A stretch of 64,000 nt of DNA, taken from an uncultured PS1 clade bacterium. Lineage in GTDB: Bacteria > Pseudomonadota > Alphaproteobacteria > RS24. Positions 49,856 through 61,761 of the stretch are shown here, in pieces. The stretch's first letter is position 1. Each line of letters begins with the position of its first letter. The translations under genes and the position numbers were made by a program. The notes beneath the pieces are model-generated. The model did no database searches, was not told the DNA's origin, and saw only the letters and a list, made by a program, of their open reading frames with translations. The stretch is taken from positions 38,125 to 102,124 of the forward strand of contig CACNWB010000004.1 in the NCBI GenBank assembly GCA_902624095.1, written 5' to 3'.

Positions 49856-51514
49856 TTATACATGCACAAAGCTTACCACAACCATTGGCTTTTTGCCCCA
49901 GCGCTGACCCAACTCGCGGCGAATGAACTGGCCAACCTCTTCCTCGGCGCGTGCCGGCGTCACCTTGCCACTGGACGGCAATGCGCGCTCGGCCGCATCT
50001 AACGCCCAGTTCACCAAATCAGTATTGCCATCATATTGGGGAATGCCACGCATTTGAATCTCAACGCGCCCGCACAAGCGATTTGCGCCATCAAGCGGTA
50101 TGCTCACAAACACCACACCATTATGCGACAGTTTGCGCCGCTCGCGCACAGCCAGCGCATCGCTTTGGGTAAAAATCTCGCCATCCAGATAAAGCCGACC
50201 GCTAGGCACAGTTTCTAGCACTTGCGCCGGACCCGGATAAAGCTGCACCATATCGCCATTGTGAACGTACAGCGGCTCAGGCACACCCAGCTCAGCCGCA
50301 AGCGCTGCATGGGCGATCAGATGGCGATGCTCGCCATGCACCGGTACTGCTGCACGCGGGCGCACCCAGCCATACATATCGACAAGCTCATCACGGTTAG
50401 GATGACCTGATACATGAAGATCATTTTTATAGGGTGTTATAATATCAACATTTATTGCGGCCAATTTATTTTGCAGTGCGAAAATTTCAGTCTCATTGCC
50501 TGGGATCATTTTGGATGAGAACACGACGCGGTCCCCAGCCTCCAGAACGAGATGAGGATGGTGGCCCTGCGCCATGCGTCCCAGCGCGGCGCGATACTCA
50601 CCCTGACTGCCCGTGCACAAAATAACGAGCTTGTCGGGCGGCAAATAGGCGGCGTCTTCTTCTTCCACTGGCGCAGGAAAATCTGCCAGATATCCGGTTG
50701 CCCGCGCTGCATTGTAAATCCGGTGCATGCCCCGACCTGCCAAGCAAATGTGTCGCCCATTGTCGGCCGCCGCCTTTGCAATGCTCGACAAGCGGGCAAT
50801 GTTGGAGGCAAATGTCGTCACCACAACCCGCCCCGTGCTTCCGGCAACCACTTTATTCAGGGCGGTGGCGACATCGGCTTCAGAGCCCGAACGACCTTCT
50901 GACAATACATTGGTGCTGTCACATACAATCGCATCGACCCCCTCATCACCAAAGGCTTTCAGTCGCTCATGCTCAGTGACTTTGCCGATAACCGGATCGG
51001 GGTCGATTTTCCAATCGCCCGTGTGCAAGACGCGCGCGCCGCCGCATCGCACAGCCAGTGCACTGGGCTCGGCAATTGAATGTGTCAACCCGATGTAATC
51101 AATTTGGAACGGGCCCAGTTCTAGAGATTGCTGAGGGTCAACAATATGCAGTGGCACGGCTTCCAGAAGTCCCGCCTCTGCCAGCTTGCCACGTACAAGT
51201 TCCGCCGTGAACGCCGTGGCATAGACCGGACATTTTAGGCGCGGCCACAAACGCGCGACTGCGCCAATATGGTCTTCATGGCCATGCGTCAGCAAAAGTG
51301 CATGCAAGCGACCCTTCTCGGCCTCGATAAAGCCAGTATCCGCCGTAATCAGTTCAATTCCCGGTTCGGTGTGGCGGCCGAATGTTACCCCCAGATCGAC
51401 CATAATCCAGTCGCGCCGATTGCCCTCTCCATAGCCATACAAGTTACAGTTCATGCCAATCTCGCCGGTGCCTCCCAGCGGAACAAAAACCAAATTATTT
51501 TCGTTTTCTGTCAT
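49856..51514 (-). CDS. rnj: Ribonuclease J
   Basis: A metallo-beta-lactamase-fold nuclease with 5'-3' exonuclease and endonuclease activity on mRNA and rRNA precursors. The 552 residues have VFVPLGGTGEIGMNCNLYGYG, the zinc motif LLTHGHEDHIGAVARL, HTGDWKIDPDPV, beta-CASP motifs (DSTNVLSEGRSGSE; FASNIARLSSIAKAA), HVSGHPNRDEL and HGEHRHLIAHA. The C-terminal domain is short. In alphaproteobacteria RNase J contributes to 23S end maturation and works beside RNase E. Confidence 0.96.
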   Translation of the reverse strand: MTENENNLVFVPLGGTGEIGMNCNLYGYGEGNRRDWIMVDLGVTFGRHTEPGIELITADTGFIEAEKGRLHALLLTHGHEDHIGAVARLWPRLKCPVYATAFTAELVRGKLAEAGLLEAVPLHIVDPQQSLELGPFQIDYIGLTHSIAEPSALAVRCGGARVLHTGDWKIDPDPVIGKVTEHERLKAFGDEGVDAIVCDSTNVLSEGRSGSEADVATALNKVVAGSTGRVVVTTFASNIARLSSIAKAAADNGRHICLAGRGMHRIYNAARATGYLADFPAPVEEEDAAYLPPDKLVILCTGSQGEYRAALGRMAQGHHPHLVLEAGDRVVFSSKMIPGNETEIFALQNKLAAINVDIITPYKNDLHVSGHPNRDELVDMYGWVRPRAAVPVHGEHRHLIAHAALAAELGVPEPLYVHNGDMVQLYPGPAQVLETVPSGRLYLDGEIFTQSDALAVRERRKLSHNGVVFVSIPLDGANRLCGRVEIQMRGIPQYDGNTDLVNWALDAAERALPSSGKVTPARAEEEVGQFIRRELGQRWGKKPMVVVSFVHV

Positions 51515-51525
51515 AGCTCAACCGA

Positions 51526-52272
51526 TTAGCGGAAAAATACATCACCGGCACTAACAAGATGGCGTTCACCGTCCTCGGAGCAAAGAATTAGCGCGCCCGC
51601 ATCGTCAATATCTTCAAAAATGCCGCTTAACTCACTCTTTTCCAAACGCACAATAATTTCACGACCCAGATTATGTGCCTGTTGACGCCACTTTCTTACT
51701 ATTACAGAGAAGCCAAACTGTTGCCATTGGCGGTAATAGAGATCGAAGGCCGAAGCCAAGACCTCGAGCACAGCCAAATTATCAGGTCGATGGCCAGTAT
51801 GAGCAGCAATGCTGGTCGCCAAATAAGGTGTATCATCTGGAAAATAGGCAAGGTTCAGCCCCATGCCGACACACACCCAATCCAGATGTGCGTCAGATAC
51901 AGTACCCGATTCGAGCAATATGCCGGAAATTTTCGCCCCGCCTACCAGCACGTCATTTGGCCATTTTATAGAAACCGCACCATCAGGCCCAATAAGGGAG
52001 GAAACCGTATCGGCCAATGCAAGCCCGGCCACAAAACTTAATTGTCCCGCCTTTTTCGTCTCAATGCGCCCGGGCTGATAAACGGTCGCCATCAGATTTC
52101 CCTTCGGCGACTGCCACACCCGCCCGCGACGCCCGCGACCGGCGCTTTGGGCATCGGCCAAAATCCAATGCGGTTGAACCACCCCTTGTGCCGCCAGCCG
52201 TTTGGCTTGCTCATTTGTGCTGTCCACCGTTTCAAAGTGGAGCAGCTGATAGGTATCGGGAAGTGTTATCAC
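51526..52272 (-). CDS. birA: Biotin--[acetyl-CoA-carboxylase] ligase
   Basis: Attaches biotin to the BCCP subunit of acetyl-CoA carboxylase. The 248 residues begin near the catalytic domain ([21 protein letters not shown]) and contain the biotinyl-AMP loop [43 protein letters not shown] and a C-terminal SH3-like domain. The N-terminal DNA-binding domain of E. coli BirA is absent, so it is not expected to be a repressor. It starts with GTG at 52272, overlapping the nuoN stop as GTGA. Confidence 0.95.
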   Translation of the reverse strand: MITLPDTYQLLHFETVDSTNEQAKRLAAQGVVQPHWILADAQSAGRGRRGRVWQSPKGNLMATVYQPGRIETKKAGQLSFVAGLALADTVSSLIGPDGAVSIKWPNDVLVGGAKISGILLESGTVSDAHLDWVCVGMGLNLAYFPDDTPYLATSIAAHTGHRPDNLAVLEVLASAFDLYYRQWQQFGFSVIVRKWRQQAHNLGREIIVRLEKSELSGIFEDIDDAGALILCSEDGERHLVSAGDVFFR

Positions 52273-53765
52273 CTGAAGTCGGTGGGCCCGAAAAGCCCTG
52301 TCAGCAATGCTTCAGGTGCCGGCATGGCAATCAGTGCTTGGCTTGCGCCGGCGGCCAGATCAATCAACGGCGCGGGATAGACGAAAAATAACAGACAAAT
52401 CCCGGCCAAGATTCCGGCAATAATAGACAATTCGCGCGGCATGGGGTCGTTTGCTTCATCCGTCGGCGGGTCGAGATACATGATTTTGACTATCCGCAAA
52501 TAATAATAGGCCCCGACGACACTCGACAAAACGCCCAGCACACACAAAACATAAAGTCCGGCTTCAATCGCGGCGTGAAACACGAAAAGTTTGCCGAAAA
52601 ATCCGGCCAGCGGTGGAATGCCGGCTAGCGAGAACATCAATATGGCAAGGCACAATGCCATAAAAGGCCGCACCTGGCTCAAACCGGCCAGATTCTTGAT
52701 TTGCTCAACCATGCCACTGTCGCGGCGCATCGACAAAATACATGCAAAAGCGCCCAAGGTCATAATGCCGTAAAGCGTAATATACAAAATAACGGCAGCG
52801 ACCCCGTCTTGGCTGCCTGCGGCAAGGCCCACAAGCGCAAAACCCATATGCCCGATGGAAGAATAGGCCATCAGGCGTTTGATATTGGTTTGGCCGATAG
52901 CCGCAAATGACCCCAGAACCATGCTGGCGACAGAAATGAAAATAATGATTTGCTGCCAAGCGGCCAGCGCATCCGGAAACGCCGAGATGACCACACGCAA
53001 AAAAACCGCCATACCCGCCAGTTTCGGTGCGGCGGCGAAAAAAGCGGTCATTGGCGTTGGCGCACCTTCATAGACATCCGGCGTCCACATATGGAAAGGA
53101 ACGGCTGAAATTTTGAATGCAAGACCGGCCAACAAAAACACCATGCCGACCACTTGCGCCAGGGGCAATATGCCATCTTCTGCTGTGAAGGATTCGGCAA
53201 TGCCGGCGAAATTCGTACTTCCCGAAAAGCCGTAAATAAGCGAAGCACCATAAAGCAACATACCGGAAGACAGCGCGCCCAGAACGAAATATTTCAATCC
53301 CGCTTCTGTCGCGCGCAAGCTGTCGCGCTTAATGGCCGCCAGCACATAAAGCGCGAGGCTTTGCAACTCGATGCCCATATAAAGCGCGATAAGGTCATTG
53401 GCAGAAATCATCATGCCCATGCCCACCGCAGCCAGTATCATCAAAACCGGCACTTCAAAACGCGCCAAATTTTCATTTTGCATGAAGCCGCGCGCCATGA
53501 CGATGACAACCGCCGTTGCGAGATAGGTCAGAGTTTTCATGAAAGCCGAAAACGCATCAACGATAAATGCCCCGCCAAAGGCAAGCTGGGGATATGCATC
53601 GCCCTTCAGCCATGAGGCAATCGCGGCAATGATTAAGAGCGAAATGGCACCATATTCTATGACGCGCGTTGCATCGGTGGTGGCAAAAGCGCCAACCATA
53701 AGTAAGCCCATGGCTCCGATAAACAAGACCAGTTCGGGCAATAAGAGTGTGACATTAGCCAACAT
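52269..53765 (-). CDS. nuoN: NADH-quinone oxidoreductase subunit N
   Basis: A proton-pumping antiporter-like subunit of complex I, 498 residues with about 14 membrane helices. Family markers are [86 protein letters not shown] and [20 protein letters not shown]. The key Glu and Lys of the transmembrane channel fall in these. It is the last nuo gene, coupled to birA. Confidence 0.97.
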   Translation of the reverse strand: MLANVTLLLPELVLFIGAMGLLMVGAFATTDATRVIEYGAISLLIIAAIASWLKGDAYPQLAFGGAFIVDAFSAFMKTLTYLATAVVIVMARGFMQNENLARFEVPVLMILAAVGMGMMISANDLIALYMGIELQSLALYVLAAIKRDSLRATEAGLKYFVLGALSSGMLLYGASLIYGFSGSTNFAGIAESFTAEDGILPLAQVVGMVFLLAGLAFKISAVPFHMWTPDVYEGAPTPMTAFFAAAPKLAGMAVFLRVVISAFPDALAAWQQIIIFISVASMVLGSFAAIGQTNIKRLMAYSSIGHMGFALVGLAAGSQDGVAAVILYITLYGIMTLGAFACILSMRRDSGMVEQIKNLAGLSQVRPFMALCLAILMFSLAGIPPLAGFFGKLFVFHAAIEAGLYVLCVLGVLSSVVGAYYYLRIVKIMYLDPPTDEANDPMPRELSIIAGILAGICLLFFVYPAPLIDLAAGASQALIAMPAPEALLTGLFGPTDFR

Positions 53766-53774
53766 GCGAAACTC

Positions 53775-55304
53775 CTAACGTAGGCTCTCGGGAACGCTCG
53801 AAAGCAGTGCATTGGCGGCATGGGTTGACAAGGAATCTTGATAATTCGACACAAGATTTTCGACCGAAGCAGCCGTTATATCGAGTATTGGCATCGGCCA
53901 GATACCGAAAATCAGCGTCGCAATGACCAGTGGCACAAACAGGAAAATTTCGCGTCGGTCGGTATCGGCAATCTGCTGCAGACCTTCATGCTCAATGCGC
54001 CCGAAACTGACGCGGCGGTAAAGCGTCAGAGCATAACAGGCGGAGAAAATGACCCCGCTGGTCGCGAACATGGCCGTCCACGTGCTGACCTGGAACGTGC
54101 CGATAATGGTCAGAAATTCACCGACAAAACCCGACGTACCCGGCAGCCCGACGTTTGCCATAGTAAACAACATGAAGATTGCCGCATAGACCGGCATGCG
54201 GTTTGCAAGACCGCCATAGGCAGCGATCTCACGCGTGTGCATCCGGTCATAAATCACCCCCACGCACAAAAACAGCGCGCTTGAAATCCATCCATGCGAC
54301 AGCATCTGGAAAACCCCGCCGTGCACGCCCTGAACAGTGGCCGAAAACAGCCCCATGGTTACAAAGCCCATATGCGCCACGGATGAATATGCGATCAGCT
54401 TCTTCATATCTTCCTGCGCGAAAGCCACGAGAGATGTATAGACAATCGCAATGGCACTCAGCGCAAACACCATGGGCGCAAACAAATCGGAAGCAATGGG
54501 AAACATCGGCAATGAAAAACGCAAGAACCCGTAACCGCCCATTTTCAGTAGCACACCAGCCAAAATAACTGAACCCGCGGTAGGTGCCTCAACATGGGCG
54601 TCAGGCAACCAGGTATGCACGGGCCACATTGGCATTTTGACGGCAAACGACGCAAAAAACGCGAGCCACAGCCAATTTTGCCAATCCGGCGCAAACGCCG
54701 TTTTCATTAGTTCGGGAATAAATGTCGTGCCGGTCTGCCAATATATAACAAGCACCGCCAACAGCATCAGAACCGAGCCCAGCAACGTATACAGGAAGAA
54801 CTTGAAACTGGCATAGACACGCCGTTCGCCGCCCCAAATCCCAATAATCAGGAACATCGGAATCAAGCCACCCTCGAAAAACAGATAGAAGAGAATGAGA
54901 TCCATGGCGCAGAAAACGCCGATCATCAGTGTTTCAAGCAGCAAAAAGGCCAGCATATATTCACGAACGCGATGGGTGATAGAATACCAGCTTGCCAGAA
55001 TACAAATCGGCATGAGCGCGGCCGTCAACAGGACAAACAAAACGGAGATGCCGTCCACACCCATGGCATAGTCAACCCCGTCGCCCAGCCAATTGATACG
55101 CTCGACAAACTGAAACGCTGCCGAACTTCCGTCAAACTGGCTGACCATAAACCCCGTCAGGAAAAGGGTTACAACCGACGTCCACAAAGCAACAGCCTTG
55201 GCATTGTTAGCGACAGTGGCTTCGTCACCGCGGATCAGAAGAATAAAGAAGGCACCCAGCAGGGGCAGGAACGTAATTGTGGAGAGGATCGGCCAGTCAG
55301 TCAT
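53775..55304 (-). CDS. nuoM: NADH-quinone oxidoreductase subunit M
   Basis: An antiporter-like membrane subunit of complex I, 509 residues. It shows [49 protein letters not shown] (functional Glu), [44 protein letters not shown] (Lys and Pro motifs) and [24 protein letters not shown]. Its ATG shares one base with the nuoL stop (TAATG). Confidence 0.98.
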   Translation of the reverse strand: MTDWPILSTITFLPLLGAFFILLIRGDEATVANNAKAVALWTSVVTLFLTGFMVSQFDGSSAAFQFVERINWLGDGVDYAMGVDGISVLFVLLTAALMPICILASWYSITHRVREYMLAFLLLETLMIGVFCAMDLILFYLFFEGGLIPMFLIIGIWGGERRVYASFKFFLYTLLGSVLMLLAVLVIYWQTGTTFIPELMKTAFAPDWQNWLWLAFFASFAVKMPMWPVHTWLPDAHVEAPTAGSVILAGVLLKMGGYGFLRFSLPMFPIASDLFAPMVFALSAIAIVYTSLVAFAQEDMKKLIAYSSVAHMGFVTMGLFSATVQGVHGGVFQMLSHGWISSALFLCVGVIYDRMHTREIAAYGGLANRMPVYAAIFMLFTMANVGLPGTSGFVGEFLTIIGTFQVSTWTAMFATSGVIFSACYALTLYRRVSFGRIEHEGLQQIADTDRREIFLFVPLVIATLIFGIWPMPILDITAASVENLVSNYQDSLSTHAANALLSSVPESLR

Positions 55305-57235
55305 TATTGCCCCCCTGTGAGCATGAACCAGCTCACCAGCCCCGCGATGCCGAGCAACATGGCAAAAGCGTAGTGATAGACAAATCCGGTCTGCAGACTG
55401 ACCGCGCGTCGGGTGAAATACAACACACTTGCGGCAATACCGTCGGGGCCGAAGCCGTCAATCACCGCACCGTCACCACCTTTCCAGAACAAGCGCGCCA
55501 GCCATTTCACTGGACGCACAAAAATGAAATTGTAAATTTCATCAATGTACCATTTGTTGAGCAGGAACATATAAATCATATCGTGTTCGGTTGCTAACCG
55601 GGTCGGCAATGTTGGACGTCGAATATACATCACCCAAGCAAGCGAGAATCCAGCCAGCATCATTACCAGCGGCGAAAGCTTCACCCATCTGGGAACTTCG
55701 TGCAGATCACGCAATACATTATTTTCCGCGGCGGTGAAAATACTGCCACCCCAGAAGACCGCCTGCCCGTCGCCAATGAAGTAATCATAAAACGTAAAGC
55801 CGGCACACAAGGCACCAAACGCCAGAATAATGAGCGGCACAAGCATTACCGGCGGGCTTTCATGCACATGGGCAAGCGTTTCGTTCGAGCATCGGGGCAG
55901 GCCATAAAATGTCAGAAAAATCAGACGCCAGCTGTAAAACGAGGTAAACAGAGCCGCAACCACCAACAAACTAAAGGCAAACATATGCGGCCCGATTTGA
56001 GCGGCATAAGCGGCCTCAACAATCGCGTCTTTGGAGAAGAAACCGGCGGTGAGGGGAAAGCCGGTCAAGGCCAATGTGCCAATAATCATTACAAACCAGC
56101 TAGCAGGCACCAGCGTGCGCAGGCCGCCCATTTTTCGCATGTCCTGTTCGTCCTGCATGGCGTGAATGACAGACCCTGCACCCAAAAACAGTAATGCCTT
56201 GAAAAAAGCGTGTGTGAACAAATGAAACATTGCCGCCTGATATGCGCCAACGCCGAGGGCTACGAACATGTATCCCAATTGCGAACAAGTCGAATAGGCA
56301 ATGACACGCTTTATGTCGTTTTGCACCAAACCAACGGTCGCCGCAAAAAACGCTGTTACCGCGCCAACCACCGTGACAACAGCCAGCGCCGTCGATGACA
56401 ACTCGAACAGCGGCGAACAACGCGCCACCAGAAAAATGCCGGCCGTTACCATGGTAGCTGCATGAATGAGCGCAGATACGGGTGTCGGGCCCTCCATTGC
56501 ATCAGGCAACCATGTGTGCAGCAAAAATTGCGCTGACTTGCCCATGGCACCCATGAACAGCAATAGGCAAATCGTGGTGAGCGCTGGCAGGGTAAGACCG
56601 AGGAATTCCAACTGTCCTTCGGCCAGAGCGTTGGCTGCCGCAAACACACTGTCAAACTCCAGCGACCCGACCGTAAAATAGATTGCCGCCATGCCCATAA
56701 TAAGGCCGAAATCGCCTACACGGTTAACCACAAAAGCCTTGATTGCCGCCGCATTTGCCGACGGTTTTTTGAACCAGAAACCGATCAGCAGATAAGAGGC
56801 CAGACCCACGCCTTCCCAGCCGAAAAACAGCTGAACGAAATTATCCGCCGTTACCAGCACCAGCATCATGAAGGTGAACAATGACAAATAGGAAAAAAAC
56901 CGCGCGCGTGACGTATCATGGCTCATGTAGCCGATAGAATAGACATGCACCATTGAGGACACGCATGTCACCACCACCAGCATTACAGCGGTGAGCGTGT
57001 CGATCCGTAGAACCCAATCAATATTCAGCGTGCCAGAATGGATCCATTGCAACACCTGAACAGTTTTGGTTTCGCCATCGAGCCCGACATCAACAAAAGC
57101 GACGCATGACATCAACGCCGACAGAACAAGCAATGCTGTGGTTATGATTTCAGACTGGCGGTCGCCAACCACACGCCCGAAAAGGCCGGCAATAATAGCG
57201 CCTAACAAAGGAAAAAATACTATCGCCTGGTACAT
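55304..57235 (-). CDS. nuoL: NADH-quinone oxidoreductase subunit L
   Basis: The distal pumping subunit of complex I, 643 residues. Markers are [82 protein letters not shown] and [20 protein letters not shown]. Near the C-terminus is the long amphipathic lateral helix region, followed by a last membrane anchor ([16 protein letters not shown]). It lies two bases from nuoK. Confidence 0.98.
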   Translation of the reverse strand: MYQAIVFFPLLGAIIAGLFGRVVGDRQSEIITTALLVLSALMSCVAFVDVGLDGETKTVQVLQWIHSGTLNIDWVLRIDTLTAVMLVVVTCVSSMVHVYSIGYMSHDTSRARFFSYLSLFTFMMLVLVTADNFVQLFFGWEGVGLASYLLIGFWFKKPSANAAAIKAFVVNRVGDFGLIMGMAAIYFTVGSLEFDSVFAAANALAEGQLEFLGLTLPALTTICLLLFMGAMGKSAQFLLHTWLPDAMEGPTPVSALIHAATMVTAGIFLVARCSPLFELSSTALAVVTVVGAVTAFFAATVGLVQNDIKRVIAYSTCSQLGYMFVALGVGAYQAAMFHLFTHAFFKALLFLGAGSVIHAMQDEQDMRKMGGLRTLVPASWFVMIIGTLALTGFPLTAGFFSKDAIVEAAYAAQIGPHMFAFSLLVVAALFTSFYSWRLIFLTFYGLPRCSNETLAHVHESPPVMLVPLIILAFGALCAGFTFYDYFIGDGQAVFWGGSIFTAAENNVLRDLHEVPRWVKLSPLVMMLAGFSLAWVMYIRRPTLPTRLATEHDMIYMFLLNKWYIDEIYNFIFVRPVKWLARLFWKGGDGAVIDGFGPDGIAASVLYFTRRAVSLQTGFVYHYAFAMLLGIAGLVSWFMLTGGQ

Positions 57236-57237
57236 CG

Positions 57238-57549
57238 TTAGCCTTTCATCTGGCTGACATCTTCGACCGCAATGCCACCTCTGTTGCGGAAATACACGAC
57301 TAGGATCGCCAGACCGATGGCCGCCTCCCCGGCCGCAACCGTTAAAACCAGCAGCGCGAACACTTGCCCGACGAGATCACCCAGAAAGGCCGAAAACGCG
57401 ACCAGATTGATATTCACCGCCAAGAGCATCAGTTCGATGGACATTAAAATGACGATCACATTCTTGCGATTCAAAAAGATGCCGAACACGCCGACTGTAA
57501 ACAAAATGGCGGCCAACGTGAGATAATGGTTCAACCCGATTTCCATCAT
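57238..57549 (-). CDS. nuoK: NADH-quinone oxidoreductase subunit K
   Basis: A small membrane subunit of complex I with three helices, 103 residues. It has [46 protein letters not shown], where two conserved Glu in helices 2 and 3 take part in proton transfer ([17 protein letters not shown] holds the second). Two adjacent ATG codons (57549 and 57546) are possible starts. Confidence 0.97.
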   Translation of the reverse strand: MMEIGLNHYLTLAAILFTVGVFGIFLNRKNVIVILMSIELMLLAVNINLVAFSAFLGDLVGQVFALLVLTVAAGEAAIGLAILVVYFRNRGGIAVEDVSQMKG

Positions 57550-57555
57550 GCCCCC

Positions 57556-58161
57556 CTAAAGTCCTTGCCCGGGCTCGATGTCGACAAGCTCAACCCCGTC
57601 TTCGCGCCTGCGCGCGTTTTGCGCCGCAATGCTTTGTCGGCGGGGATTTTCGGATTTAACGAGTGTTAGAACAATGGCACCAATCATGGCGACCAGCAGC
57701 ACGGCTCCAGCTGCCTGGAAATAATAAATATAATCAGTATACAGAACCCGCCCGATAGCCTCGGCATTTGTCATGCCTTCGGGCGTTGCTTGCGGCAGTG
57801 CGCTCTGGCTGACCAACTGGGTTGAGGCGCCAAAAATCAGCAACAGCTCAAGAAGCAAAATCAGCCCGATGGTCGCACCGATCGGCATGTATTGGAGAAA
57901 CCCCTCATTCAGCTCAGCAAAATCAATGTCCAGCATCATGACGACAAACAAAAACAGCACTGCGACGGCGCCGACATAAACCACCACCAGTATCATGGCG
58001 AGAAACTCCGCCCCCATCAGCACGAACAGGCCGGCGGAATTGAAAAAGGTCAAAATGAGAAACAAGACCGAGTAAACAGGATTACGCGCCGAAATCACCA
58101 TAAAAGCGCTGGCAACGGAAACTGTTGCGAACAGATAAAATGCAAGGGTAGTCAGGGTCAT
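57556..58161 (-). CDS. nuoJ: NADH-quinone oxidoreductase subunit J
   Basis: A membrane subunit of complex I with five helices, 201 residues. FLILTFFNSAGLFVLMGAEFLAMILVVVYVGAVAVLFLFVVMMLD carries the conserved helix with the pi-bulge region. A polar C-terminal tail follows GAIVLTLVKSENPRRQSI. The length is usual for alphaproteobacteria. Confidence 0.97.
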   Translation of the reverse strand: MTLTTLAFYLFATVSVASAFMVISARNPVYSVLFLILTFFNSAGLFVLMGAEFLAMILVVVYVGAVAVLFLFVVMMLDIDFAELNEGFLQYMPIGATIGLILLLELLLIFGASTQLVSQSALPQATPEGMTNAEAIGRVLYTDYIYYFQAAGAVLLVAMIGAIVLTLVKSENPRRQSIAAQNARRREDGVELVDIEPGQGL

Positions 58162-58173
58162 TGGATGTTCTGT

Positions 58174-58665
58174 TTATCTGTAGGGCGCGTCGAGATTAAT
58201 GTTTTTAGCAATTTCAATTTCCCACCGGTCGCCGTTCTCCAGAAGTTTATGCTTGTCATAAATCAGTTCCTCGCGGGTCTCGGTCGCAAATTCGAAATTA
58301 GGGCCTTCCACAATCGCATCAACCGGACACGCTTCCTGACAAAAGCCGCAATAAATACACTTCACCATGTCAATGTCATAGCGCACGGTGCGCCGTGTGC
58401 CGTCATTATTGCGCGGGCCAGCCTCAATGGTAATGGCCTGGGCGGGACACACGGCTTCGCATAATTTGCACGCTATACAACGCTCCTGCCCGTTCGGGTA
58501 GCGGCGCAACGCATGTTCGCCACGAAAGCGCGGGGAAAGCGGGCCTTTTTCATACGGATAATTGACCGTGAGTTTCTGCTTGAAGAAATAGCGCATTGCC
58601 AGCCCGAAAGCCGAGATAAATTCGGCGAGAAAGAGTGCACGCGCTGTTCGATCCAACCAAGCCAT
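58174..58665 (-). CDS. nuoI: NADH-quinone oxidoreductase subunit I (two [4Fe-4S])
   Basis: A peripheral-arm ferredoxin-like subunit passing electrons towards the quinone site. The 163 residues contain two CxxCxxCxxxCP motifs, in [17 protein letters not shown] and [17 protein letters not shown], binding clusters N6a and N6b, after an N-terminal amphipathic helix. The ATG at 58665 ([16 protein letters not shown]) gives the usual length; 32 extra upstream codons are unlike the family. Confidence 0.98.
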   Translation of the reverse strand: MAWLDRTARALFLAEFISAFGLAMRYFFKQKLTVNYPYEKGPLSPRFRGEHALRRYPNGQERCIACKLCEAVCPAQAITIEAGPRNNDGTRRTVRYDIDMVKCIYCGFCQEACPVDAIVEGPNFEFATETREELIYDKHKLLENGDRWEIEIAKNINLDAPYR

Positions 58666-58679
58666 CGTCTGTATCCCTC

Positions 58680-59690
58680 TTAGCCTGCCAGCCCGAAATA
58701 CTGGATTACACCGGCCGTCAGCACCACCCAGAAAAGTGAGATTGGCAGAAAAACCTTCCACCCAAGGCGCATGAGCTGGTCATAGCGATAACGCGGCACA
58801 ATGGCCTTCACCATCGAAAACATGAAGCACATAAAGGTCATTTTGAGCAGGAACCAAACCACTCCCGGCACCCAGTTAAGCGGCGCAACATCGAATGGCG
58901 GTAGCCAGCCGCCCAGAAACAATATTGTAGTCATGGCGCACATCAGCACGATATTGGCAAGTTCGCCGATCATGAAGACGACATAAGGCGTTGAAGAATA
59001 TTCAGTCATGAATCCCGCCACCAGTTCACTTTCGGCTTCGGGCAAATCAAAAGGCGGGCGATTGGTTTCGGCCAGGGCGGAAATGAAAAAAATCACAAAC
59101 ATGGGAAACAGAGGAATAGCAAACCACACAGTTTGCTGTGCCATGACAATATCTGTCAGGTTCAAAGAGCCGACGCAAAGCAGCACGGTGATTATAACCA
59201 ACCCGATGGAAACCTCGTAAGACACCATTTGCGCCGCCGAGCGTAGCGCACCCAGAAACGGATATTTCGAGTTGGACGCCCAGCCGCCCATAATCACTCC
59301 GTAAACACCCAATGATGAAATCGCAAATATATACAATATTCCGACATTGATGTCTGACACGGCCCAACCTTCGGCAACCGGAATAACAGCCCATGCGCTC
59401 AGCGCCAAGAACAGCGTCACAATCGGCGCTAACAAAAACACCGCTTTGTTGGATGATGTCGGGAAAATAACTTCCTTGAAAAGATATTTCAGAATATCCG
59501 AAAAACTCTGTAGGAGACCAAAGGGTCCAACCACATTGGGCCCACGACGCAAATGCACCGCCCCCCAGATTTTGCGCTCGGCATACATGAAAAAAGCCAG
59601 CCACAATAAAAGAGCCACCAGAATGAGCAGGCTGTGTCCGGCAACGAAGAAAGCCGGCCAAACATAAGTTTCGAGCAACAGATTATCCAT
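58680..59690 (-). CDS. nuoH: NADH-quinone oxidoreductase subunit H
   Basis: A membrane subunit forming the quinone chamber entrance, 336 residues with about eight helices. Markers are [69 protein letters not shown] and [34 protein letters not shown]. The ATG at 59690 overlaps the nuoG stop by eight bases; the longer frame lies inside nuoG and is not used. Confidence 0.98.
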   Translation of the reverse strand: MDNLLLETYVWPAFFVAGHSLLILVALLLWLAFFMYAERKIWGAVHLRRGPNVVGPFGLLQSFSDILKYLFKEVIFPTSSNKAVFLLAPIVTLFLALSAWAVIPVAEGWAVSDINVGILYIFAISSLGVYGVIMGGWASNSKYPFLGALRSAAQMVSYEVSIGLVIITVLLCVGSLNLTDIVMAQQTVWFAIPLFPMFVIFFISALAETNRPPFDLPEAESELVAGFMTEYSSTPYVVFMIGELANIVLMCAMTTILFLGGWLPPFDVAPLNWVPGVVWFLLKMTFMCFMFSMVKAIVPRYRYDQLMRLGWKVFLPISLFWVVLTAGVIQYFGLAG

Positions 59691-61761
59691 CGGTACCCGT
59701 CCCGCCAATGGCTTTGGCGCGCTCGCGCTTGGCTTCGGCGCAAGCCGCCATGGTTGCTGAGGCGCGCGCAATCGGATTGGTGAAATAATAATCCGTGAGC
59801 GCTGGCGCAAAAGCCGCAGCATCCAACTCGGTTACATTTGCAACCGGCTTTTCGGGTTCGCCTGCGGACACCAGCTCGTCAAGGCGCGCCAAATGCGGGG
59901 TGAGCTCAAACATGACCGCGCGCAACGCGTCCACCGTGTCAAACTCAAGTGTCGCACCCAGGTGATCCGACAGCGCACGGAAAATTTTCCAGTCTTCGCG
60001 CGCATCACCCGGCGGAAACGCGGCCCGCTCGCTCATTTGCGCGCGGCCTTCAGTATTCACGAAAATAGCTTGTTTTTCGGTATAGGCTGCCGCCGGTAAA
60101 ATCACATCAGCACCATGCGCCCCGCGGTCGCCATGGCTGCCGACATAAATCACAAAAGCACCCCCCAGCTCGGCGCGGTCTATTTCATCCGCGCCGTAAA
60201 GAATGACCGTGGAAATGTCGCCAGACTTGCAACCCTCGATTATGCCGTTGCGGTCACGCCCACCCTCACCCGGCAGAAACCCGACATCCATACCGCCGAC
60301 GCGTCCGGCGGCGGTATGCAAAACATTAAACCCGTTCCAACCCTCTAAAATCATGTTGGTTTTATCCGCCAGTGCGAGGGCTTGCGCAAATATACCTGCA
60401 CCATCGGAGCGCGCCAGCGCGCCCTGGCCCAAAATCAACATGGGACGCTCGGCTTTCGACAGCACATCGGCAAACCCGTGCCTGCCCTCGACAAGCTCTG
60501 CCAGCGTTTGCGGCCCGGCACCGATGAACTCGGCGTCATAGGTCAAATCGGTCGGCTGACCGATTGCGGCAATGGGGAAGTCACCGGCCATCCAGCGCTT
60601 GCGGATACGCGCGTTCAGCACCGCAGCTTCAAGGCGCGGGTTTGTGCCAATCAGCAATAGCGCATCGGCGTCCTCAATACCGGCAATTCCGGTGTTGAAA
60701 AGATAATTCGCGCGCGGGCCCGACAGTTTTGCGCCATCTTGACGACAATCAAGATGCGGGCTGCCAAGTTTTTCCATCAGCGATTTCAAGGCAAATTGCC
60801 CTTCGGTGCATACAAGGTCGCCCGCCAGCGCCGCAACCTGTCCGGAACCAGCCTCAATCCGCGCGACAATCGCGTCAAACGCGTTCGGCCAGTCTGTCGC
60901 CTGCAATTTATCGTCTACGCGCAAATAGGGCCGGTCAAGCCGCTGGGTGTTCAACCCGTCCCAGACAAAGCGCGATTTGTCGGACAGCCATTCCTCGTTT
61001 ATAGCCTCATTGTCTCGCGGCAAAATCCGCATCACTTCGCGCCCGCGCACATCCACACGAATATTGCTGCCCACGGCATCCATCGCGTCAATGGTCTCGG
61101 TTTTGCGCAACTCCCAGGGGCGAGCCGTAAAGGCATAAGGCTTGGAGGTCAGCGCGCCAACCGGGCACAGGTCAATGACGTTGCCCGACATCTCGCTTTC
61201 CAGCGACGCCTCAAGATAGGTGGTGATTTCCATATCCTCGCCGCGTCCGATTGCTCCAATCTCCGGCACACCAGCAACTTCTGTCGCAAAACGTACACAA
61301 CGCGTGCAGTGGATACACCGCGTCATAACGGTTTTGACCAGAGGGCCCATTTCTTTTTCCTCGACAGCGCGCTTATTGTCTTTAAAGCGGCTTGAGTCGA
61401 CGCCATAGCCCAGCGCCTGATCCTGTAAATCACATTCGCCGCCCTGGTCGCAAATCGGGCAATCAAGCGGATGATTAATCAGCAAAAATTCCATCACGCC
61501 TTCGCGCGCCGACTTCACGCTGTCGCTTTGGGTGTTGACCACCATGTCCGGAGCAACCGGCATGGCACAACTGGCGACGGGCTTGGGCGCTTTCTCAACC
61601 TCGACAAGACACATACGGCAATTGCCGGCTACAGACAAACGCTCATGATAGCAAAAGCGTGGAATTTCAACGCCCGCCTCTTCGCATGCCTGCAAAATGG
61701 TCGTACCCGGCTCGACCTCAACGGCAATGCCATCAACAGTTACGTTCACGCGATCACTCAT
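59683..61761 (-). CDS. nuoG: NADH-quinone oxidoreductase subunit G
   Basis: The large iron-sulfur subunit of the peripheral arm, 692 residues. The N-terminal part has the [2Fe-2S] site ([21 protein letters not shown] after SC), the His-Cys3 [4Fe-4S] region [19 protein letters not shown], and [18 protein letters not shown], with a later Cys in [17 protein letters not shown]. The remainder is the molybdopterin-oxidoreductase-like domain without cofactor. ATGA overlap with nuoF. Confidence 0.97.
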   Translation of the reverse strand: MSDRVNVTVDGIAVEVEPGTTILQACEEAGVEIPRFCYHERLSVAGNCRMCLVEVEKAPKPVASCAMPVAPDMVVNTQSDSVKSAREGVMEFLLINHPLDCPICDQGGECDLQDQALGYGVDSSRFKDNKRAVEEKEMGPLVKTVMTRCIHCTRCVRFATEVAGVPEIGAIGRGEDMEITTYLEASLESEMSGNVIDLCPVGALTSKPYAFTARPWELRKTETIDAMDAVGSNIRVDVRGREVMRILPRDNEAINEEWLSDKSRFVWDGLNTQRLDRPYLRVDDKLQATDWPNAFDAIVARIEAGSGQVAALAGDLVCTEGQFALKSLMEKLGSPHLDCRQDGAKLSGPRANYLFNTGIAGIEDADALLLIGTNPRLEAAVLNARIRKRWMAGDFPIAAIGQPTDLTYDAEFIGAGPQTLAELVEGRHGFADVLSKAERPMLILGQGALARSDGAGIFAQALALADKTNMILEGWNGFNVLHTAAGRVGGMDVGFLPGEGGRDRNGIIEGCKSGDISTVILYGADEIDRAELGGAFVIYVGSHGDRGAHGADVILPAAAYTEKQAIFVNTEGRAQMSERAAFPPGDAREDWKIFRALSDHLGATLEFDTVDALRAVMFELTPHLARLDELVSAGEPEKPVANVTELDAAAFAPALTDYYFTNPIARASATMAACAEAKRERAKAIGGTGTDG